Assembly (NCBI GenBank): GCA_947561585.1
Contig: CANNZV010000329.1
Span: 124,001-188,000, forward strand
From: Caprella mutica
Lineage: Eukaryota > Arthropoda > Malacostraca > Amphipoda > Caprellidae
DNA: 64,000 nucleotides
Direction of reading: 5' to 3'
Below are positions 24,586-36,283 of this stretch, piece after piece (positions within the stretch are counted from its first letter, which is position 1; every line of letters starts with the position of its first letter). The notes beneath the pieces were generated by a model. That model had not been told where the DNA came from. It made no database searches and saw only the letters and a program-made list of their open reading frames with translations. Made by a program: the position numbers and the translations under genes.

Positions 24586-25625
24586 GGTGTCCGGAAAACT
24601 GCCAGTCACTTACTTAATTTAATGACTTTAGTCAGTAATAACATTTAGTTTTTTAATATATAAAATATAGTTTCTTGATTAGAAAAATACATAAAATTAT
24701 TATTAAATAAATATTACAGTAAAAAATCAAATACATGATAAAAATTAAAAAATAAAACGTTTTTTAGAAAATACTAAAAGAAGTAGAAACAAAGAAATGA
24801 TTGTATTGTTTTAAAGGACAAAATACAATTATTTCTTTGTTTACACAATACATTTCTACATTATCATTTCATAACGGGTTTAGTATCTAATTATTTCATT
24901 TTTGTTTATAATTTGATAATAATTGTACAATCCTTCAAGCCTAATATTCGCTTGTATTCATTAAACAAATTTAAGTAAAACAAATTTGATCGATGTTCGT
25001 GATATATTTAGAATTTTCAACACAACATCTATGATTATCCAACTGATATTACCTACCTAACTCTCTGACAATATCACTCGATCGAATTGGATTTCATATT
25101 AATTAATAATACTTTTACATATAAATGAAAATTGTAAAAATGAAAGTGTTAATGCTATAAAATTTTAAATGTAATAAATATTGAACATACATATAAGTGA
25201 ACAAATAAAAACAAATAAGATTCGAAGTGAAACAAAATAAAATCCTATATAGATATATAAATATATATGTACATGTTTTTAAAATGTACGTGTCTTAACA
25301 AATAAGTTAAATATGTTAATTATAATTTATTTGTGTGTACTGAATTTAGTTTACTGTGTGTTTAATAAAGTAGCTTTGTTGAAATACTATTTACCATTGA
25401 ATAATAAGTAATCAAATATCTATGTATATACTTTAGTTATAACTGTAAAAATGAATGTCTCCTTAATCACTTGAATGGCTAGCGCTGTTTTTTATGAATT
25501 GAAATGTTCTTAGAATGTGTTTATCAAAAGTAAAAAATTACATAAATTGCCAATAAGTGACTGGCAGTTTTCCACTTAGCAGTTTTCCACCTGGCAGTTT
25601 TCCGCCTGGCAGTTTTCCGTGTACC
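24586..25625. mobile_element. Foldback element FB-A, CTGCCA-type units
   Basis: The left end is GGTGTCCGGAAAACTGCCAG; the right end read inward is GGTACACGGAAAACTGCCAG. The right arm holds four tandem GGCAGTTTTCCNCCT units, the left only one. Flanking nonamers are GTATTAGAG (24577-24585) and GCATTAGAG (25626-25634), 8 of 9 identical. The 1,040-bp interior is AT-rich with no gene. It inserts within copy 1 of the peptide-gene duplication. Confidence 0.8.
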
Positions 25626-25939
25626 GCATTAGAGTTCCTTGTGACATCTTGAACCTTTCACTTATAGGTCATATTTCATTCCTTCATCATGAAAGTGTGT
25701 TTATATTATTCTGATGCCTGGAAAGCACTCTACTCCTTCGTCCTATATTAATTCTCTCAACCCATTCATCTAAGAACTTCCTTCTTAACAAGATCACTCC
25801 TTTTGTTTGCAATTTTTTTTACTTGGCTGCCTAGTTTCCGTTCTTTCCTCACTACTACTTCTTTCCTCTCATTTACTCCATCCTTGCTAGCCTCAATCAC
25901 ACATAGTAAGCTTGCTCCCCAATTCCTTATAGATGATAA

Positions 25940-26160
25940 AAACTATTCGAAGACATTCATTACATTTCTTCGGCATGTCCTTGTGTCCAAAATTTTGTTT
26001 ACTGACATTTCTTCAAATTGAAAGAGATGAACGGCAAACATTTAAGTTGGTTGCCTGATATCTGTTCCACATGATATGGTAGCGTCCAAAACCCAAACTT
26101 TCAAAAATGGATTACCACAGGGTGCAGTCCTTTCCACTTCTCTTTACAACATCCATCTAA
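25940..26160 (+). pseudogene. Non-LTR reverse transcriptase fragment, decayed
   Basis: The plus strand encodes TFKNGLPQGAVLSTSLYNIH, the conserved NGLPQG(S/A)VLSP.L(F/Y)NIY block of Jockey/CR1-like reverse transcriptases just before the catalytic YADD motif. YADD itself is not present. Upstream frames contain stops. The fragment is cut on the right by the Helitron-like element starting near 26213. It is a dead remnant. Confidence 0.7.
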
Positions 26161-26212
26161 ATCCGATTCGTACTCAATCTAATCGTATTCTGACGTTTTT
26201 GAAACACCATTG

Positions 26213-26786
26213 TTACCTTCGCAGAATGCGGAAAGGTTATATTATTGACGGCATTTATTTATTTATCATCTTGTTATTCACATATTTGAAAAATTCTTCA
26301 ACCAAACTATCCGAAATTTAGTGAAACGATTGGTCGATGTCCAGTGACCATCTGGTAGAATTTTGGGAGCGACTCGGTCAAAGGTCAAGGTCATGGTCAT
26401 CTATAACTCAAATAGTATTGCACCATATTGCATGGAACTTGGTGAGACGATTAATTAATATACAGATACCATTTTGTTAGATTTTGGGAGCGATCAGGTC
26501 AAAGGTCAAAGATCAAGGTCAATGCCATTTATAACTCGATAACTCAAAAAGTTTTCAACCAAATTGTCTGAAATTTGATGGGACGATTGGACAATGTCCA
26601 GGAACCATCTGGTAGAATTTTGGGAGCTATCCTGTCAAAGGTCAAGGTCAAGGTATTTATAACTAAATAACTCAAAAAGTATTGAACCAAATTGCATGAC
26701 ACTTGGTTAGATTTTTTTTTAGATTTTTGTAGCAAACGGATTAGCGACGTCGAAGGTATGCGCTCTTCCGAGTGCACGTAATCTAG
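26213..26786 (+). mobile_element. Helitron-like non-autonomous element, copy A
   Basis: Starts TTACCTTCGCAGAATGCGG and ends GGTATGCGCTCTTCCGAGTG...TCTAG followed by T. The body is three or more tandem units of about 110-120 bp, each containing GACGATTGGNCAATGTCC, GGTAGAATTTTGGGAGCGA and GTCAAAGGTCAAGGTCA. No inverted termini or target duplication are seen. A CTAG end before T after a short GC-rich stretch fits Helitron/HINE 3' ends with central tandem repeats. Copies at 39948-40548 and 53630-53779. Confidence 0.5.
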
Positions 26787-27115
26787 TTATTATACTGCTT
26801 CTGCCCAATTGCAGCTGTAACTTAACGTATAGGTTAGATGCCTGACTGGCATTAAAACTCATATCGAATTTGTCAATTTTCAAATATACTCTTCCAAGTA
26901 GGGAAATCATTCGATTAAATATGGATAATAAGCAATGGTCAGTTTATATAATGTATATTTTGTTGATGCATTTTCATTTTTTAACTAAATATCTATAATT
27001 TCTAAAACTTGAGGAAAAAAATATCCTAGCAATTTAAATTGTCTCAATCCGATAACACTCACGAATATATTCGTATAATATTTTTAGAACTATATAGGGT
27101 AAATAATTTGTATTC

Positions 27116-27316
27116 TCAACCGTAGACTTGTCTTGCCATCGGAATACACTTGGTTAGCAAAGATGATTTTTCCTCGGTGTAACCAGGAGGACAGGATTCA
27201 CCCTCCCTGAGCTCTAGAGTGTCCCATCTGTCCCATCTCTTTGCTTCAACGGAAGCAGTGAAGAAGAGAATCAGGAGAACCATGCAGGCGATGAAGACAA
27301 TTTGAAAACGAGCCAT
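27116..27316 (-). CDS. Small secreted peptide, gene 1
   Basis: Encodes 66 residues. Residues 1-25 form a classic signal peptide: basic MARF, a long hydrophobic core (IVFIACMVLLILFFTA) and a likely cleavage after VEA. The mature peptide of about 41 residues begins KRWDRWDTLELREGES and has just two cysteines, CPPGYTEEKSSLLTKC, so one disulfide at most. The start is fixed by a splice acceptor (TTTCAG on the minus strand, at 27322-27327) five bases upstream of ATG. A non-coding first exon lies at 28250-28330. I do not recognise the family; a secreted defence, salivary or signalling peptide are all possible. Its paralogue at 35278 differs by only a few residues, mainly at the C-terminus. Confidence 0.85.
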   Translation of the reverse strand: MARFQIVFIACMVLLILFFTASVEAKRWDRWDTLELREGESCPPGYTEEKSSLLTKCIPMARQVYG

Positions 27317-28249
27317 TTTACCTGAAATGAAATATATGTTATCAAAGAAATTTAATTAGGTTCGAATGGAGCAATATTTAAATATTTGATAGTGATATTA
27401 AAACAATCGTCTACTGGTCATCTTTTGTATTTTATCCTTATGGAAAATGATTAAATAGTTTTCCAGATTTTTAAATGTTCTATCTATAAAAAATGATTAA
27501 TTGAAACTTTTCTGAAACACACTGTATATGCTAACAGTTTGTCAAGTTATGAATTTTTTACTTTTTATTTTGTTTAATATATTATTATTGATAGGCTTGT
27601 GAATTTCATTTATTTCTATTGAATATACATTTATTCATACAAATATGAATAACTAAAAGCAGTGCTAAAATAGGTATAACTAACTGTATGTATTCAATAA
27701 AAATTAAACGAACTTCACTAATCTAGGTCTATCAGAACTTTCTATAAAAGAACTGATTAATTCATAAAATAAGTTAAAACTTAATTACATTAATTTACTT
27801 TATCATGTTTCATAAGATATAATTTTCAATATTATTATTTACACTATTGTTATTAGTTAATTAACAGTGAAATGGTTATCTGATTATGCACAAATCTTTA
27901 ATTAATAAAATATTAATTAAGAAGATTTAAAAAGATGCATTCATTTTGTTGTATTTACTTACACTGCTCCATAATGTGTGTTCAATAATAGGTATTTTAT
28001 CCATCATTTTTTAATGGAATTATATTGTCTTTAACAAAAATATCCGTAACAAGGAACTGAGGAACTCATGAATATTTTTAAAAAGAAATTTCTGAAAAGA
28101 TTTAGCTAGAATAACTAATAATTAAATCGATAGTTTAATATATCAACGAAATATCTTGAATGTACCATAGTAATTTCAAATTATATAAACATCGATTTAT
28201 CCCTATTTACCTTCTATATTACTTTCGATGACTGACTCTAGGTACTCAC

Positions 28250-28335
28250 CTCGGAACTTGTATACTCTTCTTCACAATCTAGCAACTGTTACTACCTGAA
28301 CTTGCTGAAAATCAGGCAAGGTGAAGCTTCCACAT
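28250..28335 (-). other. Non-coding first exon, peptide gene 1
   Basis: On the minus strand the sequence ends ACAAGTTCCGAG and then the strong donor GTGAGTACC. The paralogue has the same exon (36284-36365) ending in AG before GTGAGTAC. The exon-1 to exon-2 intron would be 928 bp (27322-28249). No ATG-initiated frame joins exon 2, so translation starts in exon 2. Confidence 0.65.
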
Positions 28336-28450
28336 TTACGCAGCTGCTTTAGAAATAATTGATGTTTATTCAGTAATTAATCATTTTAACTATGTTTCTT
28401 AAGTACAAACTTGAACTCTTTTAGCAATGTCTTATATCATATTTTTTATA
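28330..28450 (-). promoter_or_regulatory. Conserved upstream region, peptide gene 1
   Basis: The block GCAGCTGCGTAAATGTGGAAGC on the minus strand aligns with GCAACTGCGTAATTATAGAAGC at the paralogue. A further shared block (GATGTTTATTCAGTAATTAATCAT read on the plus strand) lies just upstream. Its conservation between otherwise diverged introns and flanks suggests a shared promoter. No textbook TATA box is clear in this copy. Confidence 0.4.
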
Positions 28451-28459
28451 TGATTTTTT

Positions 28460-29385
28460 CTTCACTTTCACATATAGAAGTATGATATACTGTACAAATC
28501 AGTTTTCAAGGATGTTATTAGAATTTGAACTTGAAGATATTTTTATGATTTGAATCCTAAAATATGGAGTAAATGAATAATTTCAATTCATTTTCAACTT
28601 GCAATGTCGTGATATAAACTTGCGAGGACATTACGAATGTTGATAGTTATTGGTACACGACAAGCTCGAGGTGATTTTTTTCGAGTACCTACTATCGGGA
28701 TAGATTCGTCAGCCTCTTTTGAAAATTGCATATATTGAATTACAATTTAATTAAAATATAATAGAGCATCTAATAACGAAGATTTATATGATTACTTATA
28801 TATACTTCTTTATAAATGAAGTAAAAGAGATAAAATACAAGTGTCTTTTGGTTTCCTAATATCCATATTGAAACATTAATGCATATTTATTTCACTATTA
28901 CTATTTCTGTGTTTAAAAATTGAGAACGTTGGTCATAAAGATTTGACTTTTGATTGGTGATTCTAACACCATCGATCTGATAGCCCGTAAATATAAATAG
29001 CATTTTATAATAATTTAAAAATATTTTCTGTTAGTTGTTTAACATTTCGGACGAATAATATAAAAAAAATCATATATGATCTGCCGCTTAGTAATTCTTC
29101 AATTGGGCCGAAATATTTTCCATTAAATTTGATAAAAAAAACTAGAAAATATATAGAAATTTTACATCAATAATAATTTGATAAATATTCACAGGAATTT
29201 TGCCAACTTACTAATAAATCTCTTGAAACTGGTATTTTGATATCTGACATTATCAATTTAAATTGATTTTTTATTTAAAATTCAAAGGAAAGAAAAATAA
29301 ACTCATGTATATATAAGCTTATCTCCTATAGAAAGATTTTTTTTTTAAATTTTATTGGGAAATATATTGTTAATATACAAGTTAA
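28460..29385. other. AT-rich intergenic DNA, no feature seen
   Basis: No supported feature. Confidence 0.35.
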
Positions 29386-29390
29386 TAAAC

Positions 29391-29565
29391 ACTGTCATAA
29401 CTCCAAAAAAGCTATTTTTCAGGAGAGGCATTTTAGTACATGCGATTTACGTATTGTTTGGACATTTAGCCTCTTTAGCGGTCAATTTTCGAGTTGCAAT
29501 TATGAAAATTTAACAAACTAATCAGGATTTAAGATTTATATGTCTATATGGATAACTTGAAAAAT
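29391..29565 (+). repeat. Dispersed repeat R2, copy a
   Basis: Aligns over about 170 bp with 60908-61090: CACTGTCATAACTCCA, GCTATTTTTCAGGAGAGNCA, TTTTAGTACATG and GGACATTTAGCCTCTNTAGC in the same order. No open frame or terminal repeats are visible. Confidence 0.65.
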
Positions 29566-29569
29566 TATG

Positions 29570-30165
29570 TTTTTGTGTTTTTGTCGTTCTTCTTTCGAAT
29601 GAACGATACGTTGGTGAAAGAGGAATCCTTCACAACAAAAAATAAAAAAATAATAGAACTATACTGTTTATAATGCAGAGGTTGGGGGCAAGATATAAAA
29701 TTTAAATTTAAATGATAAAATATCTATTTGATAAACTTGTTTCGTCTCGTTAACGCCTAATGTCCTTTTGGGAGGACATTAGAAAAACATCGAATAATGT
29801 CAAAAATTTATTTCCATATACTAAAAATAAAAAGTAACTTTTTCAATACATTTTCTTAATGAGATTATTTTTCTAACATTAATATATCCAAAAATTTTTT
29901 TTAGCCTACAACAATTCAATATAATATTTTCGGTAAATTATTCATAAAGAACTAGAGAGCAATGTAATTTTCTACTTTAAATTCTTGAAGCTTGCATCGC
30001 TTTAAATCACCTCGTTCAGAACCTCTTCAGGAGATTGTACTCTTAGTGATATGAAATAGAGATAAAAATACATTGAGAAATTTACGGTAAATCTTAGTCA
30101 TGTAAGGTATGAGTGGAACAGCTGATCACTACAATGGAAATAATTTTCGATCATTTTTTTTATTG
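29570..30165. other. AT-rich intergenic DNA, no feature seen
   Basis: A small inverted repeat TAATGTCCT...AGGACATTA at 29759-29781 is the only structure noted. Confidence 0.3.
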
Positions 30166-30169
30166 AAAT

Positions 30170-30560
30170 TATAAAGTAATTTTATAACAATTATAAAATA
30201 ATTTTATGCAAGTTATTGTATAATTTTATGCAAATTATTGTATAATTTTATGCAAATTATTGTATAATTTTATGCAAATTATTGTATAACTTTATGCAAA
30301 TAATTGTATAATTGTATGCAAATTATAAAATAATTTTATGCAAATTATAAAATAATTTTATGCAAATTATAAAATAATTTTATAAAATTATAAAATAATT
30401 TTATAAAAATTATAAAATAATTTTGTAAAAATTATAAAATAATTTTGTAAAAATTATAAAATAATTTTATAAAAATCATAAAATAGTTTTATAAAAATTA
30501 TAAAATAATTTTGTAAAAATTATAAAATAATTTAGTAAAATTCATAGAATTATTTTATAC
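30170..30560 (+). repeat. AT-only compound tandem repeat
   Basis: A 22-bp unit TTTATGCAAATTATTGTATAA is repeated about six times, then passes into a 20-21-bp unit AAAATTATAAAATAATTTTG repeated about ten times. The second unit is self-complementary (AAATTAT/ATAATTT) and can extrude hairpins. Confidence 0.85.
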
Positions 30561-30569
30561 TAAGTTTGA

Positions 30570-31390
30570 CTTCATTATCTTATGTACCAATATATCATCT
30601 ATTCTAATAAGCTGTTATCGTATCACAACTTTGCTAATCTAAATGTGAAATTAATAATATAGAAAGTTTCCCTAAAAATTGTGTCCTATACTAGGGCTTG
30701 AGAAAAAAATTGTATAAATTTGATAGTTTCTCAATGAATGTTATTCATCATCCATTATCCATCATCCAATTATATAACTGATTTTGTTATAACTGAGTTT
30801 TTGTCTACAGCTATTAGAAAGAAAAAAAATGTAAATGTGAAGGAGCTATAATTGAATAAGATGAATATTTTAACTCATGATACCGAACTCGTTGGATAAA
30901 ATATATTTATATATATGACATTAGTTCATATCTTTTGCTATATTAAATAATGTACTCCAACCCAAGAAATACTATATAACTAATATAATAACATTTCTTC
31001 AAGAAGAAATAGTTGCCAAGTGTTCCAAGTTAGCCTCGTAAGTGTACAAGTGTAAGTTACAGGAGGTCCATAAAATTGGCTGCAAATAACACACGATGTC
31101 AGCTGCGGCTCATTAACTTCAGGCCAGAAACATACGAGGTAAGCAAACCAATGAATTATCTAACCACATTTATAGTACTTACTAATGCCAATATTATGGC
31201 ATAGCTGTATTCAATTGATTATCATTTTATTGAATATTAATCTTTTCATTAGAATATGTTAAACACTGGGAACTAATTTTTACACGTATACTGCATAGCA
31301 TTCATAATTTAAAAGTGAATTAAAAAAAGAGGGTTTGGCAAGTGGAAAAAGATAAATGCATGCAATTTAAATAGAATTACTATTCAATAT
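30570..31390. other. AT-rich intergenic DNA, no feature seen
   Basis: No supported feature. Confidence 0.35.
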
Positions 31391-31396
31391 ATTTAC

Positions 31397-31546
31397 ATGG
31401 GGAAAGTTATGAATTATCAGTCAGTTCCACCTATTCCGTCATATAAGAAAAAACGATTTAATAATAATTATTTAATTTCTATAATATAGTTTTTTCTTGC
31501 ATATGACCGAAGATGTGGAACTGACCGTAATTCGTAACTTACCCTA
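31397..31546. mobile_element. MITE family 1, copy b
   Basis: Right end intact (ATTCGTAACTTACCC then TA); left end mutated to GGGGAAAGTTATGAATTATC. The inner arms pair through the CATATAAGAAAA / TTTTTTCTTGCATATG region. The interior differs from copies a and c, so only the termini are conserved. Confidence 0.75.
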
Positions 31547-31808
31547 TATTGCAGAATATCATTAATAATTTATTCTATAAAAGTTTCCCTATGTCTGACG
31601 ACTAACATTCGATTTTGTATTTAATATTACCAAATTTAATCGCCTTCTTTATTTTAATCCTTTAAATTTTAATTAAATCATGTTAATGCTGAAGTAACAT
31701 TTTAATATCTGAAAATAATTTAAATTTAAATTACTTCTTTTGAAAACATTGAAGAAAACCTCACGAAACACAGTTCAATAATTCAGGACTTCCTTGCAGC
31801 ACAATAGC

Positions 31809-32040
31809 ACTCCTCTATAGTGAATGTAGAGTCCTAAGTAAGAGAATTACCTCTTATAATGAACAAATTTTCTTTAGTCTGCCATGAATTGCATCAGTTT
31901 TAGAAAACCATTTGTCATGTTATAGCAGACTAAAGAAAGTATGTTCACTATACTGGATAATTCTCTTACTCAGGACTTCACATTCACTATAGAGGAGTCC
32001 CTATTCACTATAGAGGAGTGCCTATTCACTATAGAGGAGT
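31809..32040. mobile_element. Inverted-repeat element with ACTCCTCTATAGTGAA units
   Basis: Left arm: ACTCCTCTATAGTGAATG, AGTCCTAAGTAAGAGAATTA, then TTTCTTTAGTCTGC. The right arm is its inverted copy and ends in three tandem 20-21-bp ATTCACTATAGAGGAGT units. The loop is about 40 bp. Similar words at 165-280 and 56430-56510 mark relatives. The TATAGTGAA-type termini resemble pogo/Tigger end sequences. The 139-codon minus frame over this region (31970-32389) is largely repeat-encoded and is not a gene. Confidence 0.6.
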
Positions 32041-32479
32041 TGTGTAGTATAAATATATTATGTTGTTCGTTCGAATTAGAAATTTGGTTCTTCAAACATG
32101 CATGTGGACTTCTAATTGAATTCGACGTGAAACTCTTGTACAAACTTTCTCGGTTTCGTCTTTGAAGAACTTCGGGCAACTTGAATGGTTTGGAACCGAA
32201 CAGAACTTGTAAGGGTCTATTATAATGGTAGAGAGGAGGGGGCCTATACAAATTATTCTGTCTCTCTATTGTGCCTTTTATACACATGCAATAAAGAATA
32301 TTCATTATAGACATTGCGCTTGAAGAACTGCAGTGAGAACCAAAAGAGTTTTCTGCAGTGATTTTTCGAAATCTGGAGCAATTTATCACAGTAAACTGAA
32401 ATTTGTTTTTACTTAAATAGGTGATACAGATTATATAATCAATTTCTGGTTACTGAAATGTGTATCTTAGCGTAACATT

Positions 32480-32755
32480 AAATACACACGAAGAAAGTGT
32501 TAAACACTTTTTTTTTTTTTTATTTGTAATAAGACGTTTAAACTGCAAACATTTTTTGGCCGTTTTATTGAGTCAATTTCATAAAGTAATGTTATTTTTG
32601 TTATTTTGGTAGCCTATTTATTCGACTATTTTACAGAGGAGTAATGATTTGCTCTAAAGATCACCATTCCATAAAAAAATCAGAATGAAATTATTATTTT
32701 TGGCAAAAATTCCGATTTTAATAAATTGCAAACACTTTTGACCCGCACTGCATGT
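32480..32755. mobile_element. Possible Tc1/mariner remnant
   Basis: A right end reads, inward, CAGTGCGGGTCAAAAGTGTT followed by TGCAATTT, and the left end has AGTGTTAAACACTTTTTT. CAGTG-start termini with GTCAAAAGTGTTTGCA are typical of Tc1-like elements. No transposase coding remains. Confidence 0.35.
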
Positions 32756-33275
32756 ATATTTCTTTGAGGGATTTTCTGTTTTTCAATCGCATATATGGAA
32801 AAGAAATATTATTTTCATTACATATTAGATAGATGTATACTCTTAACCTGTTGTTTTACAAAGAGAAGCATCTAACAAACAATATTATACGAATGTATGA
32901 ATTTCAACAATGTTCGAAATAACTAATGCAGGAACGTTAAGAAATATAATTTTCATAAAAAATCATACATTTCTGTTCTGTTTTCTCGAAAAAATAAAAT
33001 CTTGTTAATTGAAACGGAAAATTCCAGCTTGGATCATGTATTTATATGGGAGTTACATCTTGCATAAAAATGTAATGTTGAATAAAAATATTATATTCAA
33101 TAAATTCTGTATGTTTTTAATAATCTTTATGCTTATCAAAAAATAATCGACTAATTTTATGGGATATAATTAAACAGGTTCATAATTCTAATATTTTATC
33201 CAACTTTAATTATAAATAAAAATGAAAAAAAAAACTAACCTTAACAGATTTAATTACAATGTGTTCTGAAATTAT

Positions 33276-33396
33276 CAAATATATTCCAGTTTTCTATTTG
33301 CTGCTGTTGTTCTTTTTCGAACTCTTTTGGAAGGTTTTCGAACGCACTCACTGTTGTTTGTGGCACTCGAAACAAACTTCCTACAATCGGAGAGGC
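33276..33396 (-). repeat. Dispersed repeat R3, copy b
   Basis: Reverse-oriented, nearly identical copy of 7560-7700, including the GTTTGTGGCACTCGAAACAA core and the GTGAGT donor-like site on the minus strand. It ends abruptly at GGAGAGGCTT where homology to copy a stops. Confidence 0.65.
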
Positions 33397-33399
33397 TTG

Positions 33400-33737
33400 A
33401 ACTCAAAACATAGAATTATTTTTTTCAGCATGCATTTTTTCCAGCCATCAGTCTCTGATGATAAATATATGTAGACAGTTACGGGATATATAACATTAAT
33501 TTAATTTTTTTACATTTATATAGGAAATTGATCAAGAATGGACTATTTGAAATACTGAAAAGTTATTGTATATACGTTTATAACAAATTCAAGAATATCT
33601 CAAATGATAAAAAAATGGAATTTACCGAATGTTTCGGATTTCAAATTATTAATTATGATTATTATTACACATATGTATAATAACATCAATCATTTTTGTA
33701 TTCAATTTAAGTCGAAAAATAATTGTACAAATGTTCA
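33400..33737. other. AT-rich intergenic DNA, no feature seen
   Basis: No supported feature. Confidence 0.3.
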
Positions 33738-34325
33738 TTATCCATTAAAATATTGAAATTCTATTAATTAATTCAAAATTAAACTAAATCATTTTACTGT
33801 GTCTTTGATCATGAAATAGAATGTAATACATAATATCATTTTCCATAATAGCGCTATTTGTAAAGAGTTATTTGAAATTCGTAACACTAATAGTAAAGGT
33901 AATACCATAATTTAATGCAGAACTTGTTATTCCATGATATTATATAACAAAGCCAGTTAAATCAATCGAACAACTTACTTGATTTGCATACTTGATTGAA
34001 TTAGATTAAAGTTACTCGAAGTAGAGAGATGCATTTTAGCTGCAGTCTCTCGTTGCCCATTCAAGTAATTCAAACTTGGAGAGGAATATTAAATTATAGC
34101 AAACTTTTAATATATGTGTGATGTGATTCAATTCTTTGTATTAATTAATAGTTTGTCATTTAATAGCAAGCAATCATGATATATAGAAAAAAGACTTATT
34201 CTGCCTATGTACATAGTTCCTTTTCTTCATATCTGTTTAAATCTGTTACAAAGAATATTCTATGTACTCTACCTATTTCTTCCTGTCCCGTGAGTTATTA
34301 TGTCTACCTGACCAATCAGATTTAG
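33738..34325. repeat. Segmental duplication, copy 2, distal block
   Basis: Collinear with 24098-24420. Here the peptide-gene block follows about 0.7 kb later (35050), whereas in copy 1 about 2.2 kb of mobile elements intervene. Confidence 0.55.
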
Positions 34326-34329
34326 AATC

Positions 34330-35045
34330 CTAATCTTAGTAGAATTTACAACATATCACCTTTCATAGGCTTACACAATACTAACTGATAAAAGAGAATA
34401 GTATTTGCTAATTGAACAGCTGGAGGAGATGATAATCGTGTCTGATGCTCACCACCGAAAAGGTCTTTCTGTTTCTCTGACTTGGCTCCAGAAGTCATTT
34501 AAGGAAGGGAGCTTTCTTCGGATATGTAGGAAAACTTGATATCAATTCCTATCTTCCCTTAACTATGTATGTAGATAAAGTAACATCGAACTTTTTTGAG
34601 CATCAAGAAGGTCGATTGGACTTCTTTTTCAACAGACTATGAAGTTCATCACCTTGAATTCGTTCCTACTTTTCTGATTTGGTCGGAATATTCTCTATCA
34701 ACTTTTCTAGGGAGATTAACTTTTGAAGCAAATATAGCAACGTTCTCAATGCATCAAATGTCTGACAAGATTCGGAATTTTACGAAGTTCTAACAATTCT
34801 CTCTTGAAGGAAAAATTTGCCAGTTATTGCGGAATGTTTTGAAATAACCAATCAAGTCTAGCCTATTCGTGGACAACTATAGTTTGCATTCTGCTTTCGA
34901 CTACTTATTTTAGAGACAATGTACTGCTGGAAAACTAAAATATAGGAGCTCTTGGAATGGTTACATTTTATTTGCGTTTCATACACCTTGACAAAAAGTA
35001 TTATCTAACAATTTTGAAATATACTATTTCAAGTTTAAAGACATT
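34330..35045. other. Intergenic DNA with one unassigned frame
   Basis: A 65-codon plus-strand frame at 34596-34793 has fairly balanced residue use (contains FEANIATFSMHQMSDKIRNF) but no recognisable domain, splice context or paralogue in copy 1. I do not call it a gene. Confidence 0.25.
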
Positions 35046-35277
35046 TGATAAAATATGGGTAATGAGCAATGTCCAGTTTATAGGAATCATATATTTTGTT
35101 GATGCTTGTACCTGATACATTTTCCTTTTGAGTTAGACACACTAACTGGTAATCCTAAAACTTGATGAAAAATTTATTCTAGCATATCAAATTGTCCTAA
35201 TCAAAAAACACACTCAGATATATTCGTATAATATTTAGGAATACATTGGGAAGAGTAACATAAAACAATTTTTGATC

Positions 35278-35481
35278 TCAACGCCCTTGGACTTGTCTTG
35301 CCATCGGAATACACTTGGTAAGCAGGGATGATTTTTCCTCAGTGAACCCAGGAGGGCAGGATTCACCCTCCCTGAGCTCTAGAGTGTCCCATCTGTCCCA
35401 TCTCTTTGCTTCAACGGAAGCAGTGAAGAAGAGAATCAGGAGAACCATGCAGGCGATGAAGACAATTTGAAAACGAGCCAT
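35278..35481 (-). CDS. Small secreted peptide, gene 2
   Basis: Encodes 67 residues, paralogous to the peptide at 27116. The signal peptide (residues 1-25) is identical in sequence, as is most of the mature peptide. Differences are Y to F in CPPG(Y/F)TEE and the last residues (QVQGR instead of QVYG). The two cysteines are kept. An ATG 24 bases upstream is in frame but lies before the splice acceptor TTTCAG (35487-35492), so it belongs to the intron and MARF is the true start. Near-identity of coding exons against diverged introns suggests purifying selection, or gene conversion. Function unknown. Confidence 0.85.
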   Translation of the reverse strand: MARFQIVFIACMVLLILFFTASVEAKRWDRWDTLELREGESCPPGFTEEKSSLLTKCIPMARQVQGR

Positions 35482-35804
35482 TTTACCTGAAATGAGATAT
35501 GACAATATTGAGAACTATGTTCGAATCATACTATTTTTGAATATAATATATTTCAAGTTTAAAAAAAAATCTTCCTCTGGATGCTTTTTATATTCTATAC
35601 TCTACTATATTTTGTCCATGGGGAGATATTATACTTACTGAAGCAGGAACTTATATCACTGCCTTTGCACTAAAAATAGTTTAAAAGATTGCACAACATA
35701 ATTCACACTCTATTGTTTTCTGACCAAAAAGTAGTATTGGTACAATTTATAGGAGAACAGAGTCAGAACTTTTCTAATGCATTGGAAGTTTGTGTACTGT
35801 GACG

Positions 35805-36141
35805 TTATACCCCTAACTATTTTGAATCATTTTTCTTGAGAAAACTTGAAAATTGCTATAGTACTCTAAATTAGTTGAATAATATCTGAATAATAAATAA
35901 CCATGTTGATGACCGAACATTGTACTGTACAATTGAAAATATTGTAATTGTACCACAGTAATTTAAAATTATTAAATATTTTTCAATATTGTTCAGACCC
36001 TTCCACGTGAAAAACGAACCCATCCGATGACAGAGGCTGAAAATAGGTCAAGGGTCAAAATGGTCCGCTGGTAAAGTAATAATTTTACAGATTCAAAATC
36101 TGAAAATGATTTTGTTGTTTTATTATGGGTTAGGGGTATAA
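35805..36141. mobile_element. Insertion with 13-bp perfect inverted ends in the peptide gene 2 intron
   Basis: TTATACCCCTAAC at 35805-35817 and GTTAGGGGTATAA at 36129-36141 are exact inverted copies 337 bp apart and lie in the intron of peptide gene 2. They are absent from the copy 1 intron as far as I can align it. Probably a small DNA transposon; flanking duplication not clear. Confidence 0.4.
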
Positions 36142-36283
36142 ATTTTGAAGCTATAAAAAGCAATTGCGCTCTTTTATTGTTGTAAATTTTTAGTTAGAAT
36201 GGTTTATATTTGGGGTAGGTTTTTCGTTTGGTAGGGTCTTAGTAACTGCTCACTTTGAAACATGGCTGACTATATGTACTCAC

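Larger units (their letters stand above)
26920..28450 (-). repeat. Segmental duplication, copy 1, gene block
   Basis: Collinear with 35050-36480. Coding exons are nearly identical. Similarity continues 3' of the stop (TATATTCGTATAATATTT, TATATTTTGTTGATGC) and 5' of the first exon (GATGTTTATTCANTAATTAATCAT). Introns have diverged and differ in length. Confidence 0.8.

Noticed and set aside
31970..32389. 139-codon minus-strand frame
   Set aside because: Its C-terminal third is encoded by the TATAGAGGAGT tandem units of an inverted-repeat element; the rest has no recognisable motif.
35482..35505. Upstream in-frame ATG giving eight extra residues (MSYLISGK) to peptide gene 2
   Set aside because: It lies before the TTTCAG acceptor that is shared with gene 1, so it is intronic; a signal peptide starting at MARF is also more typical.
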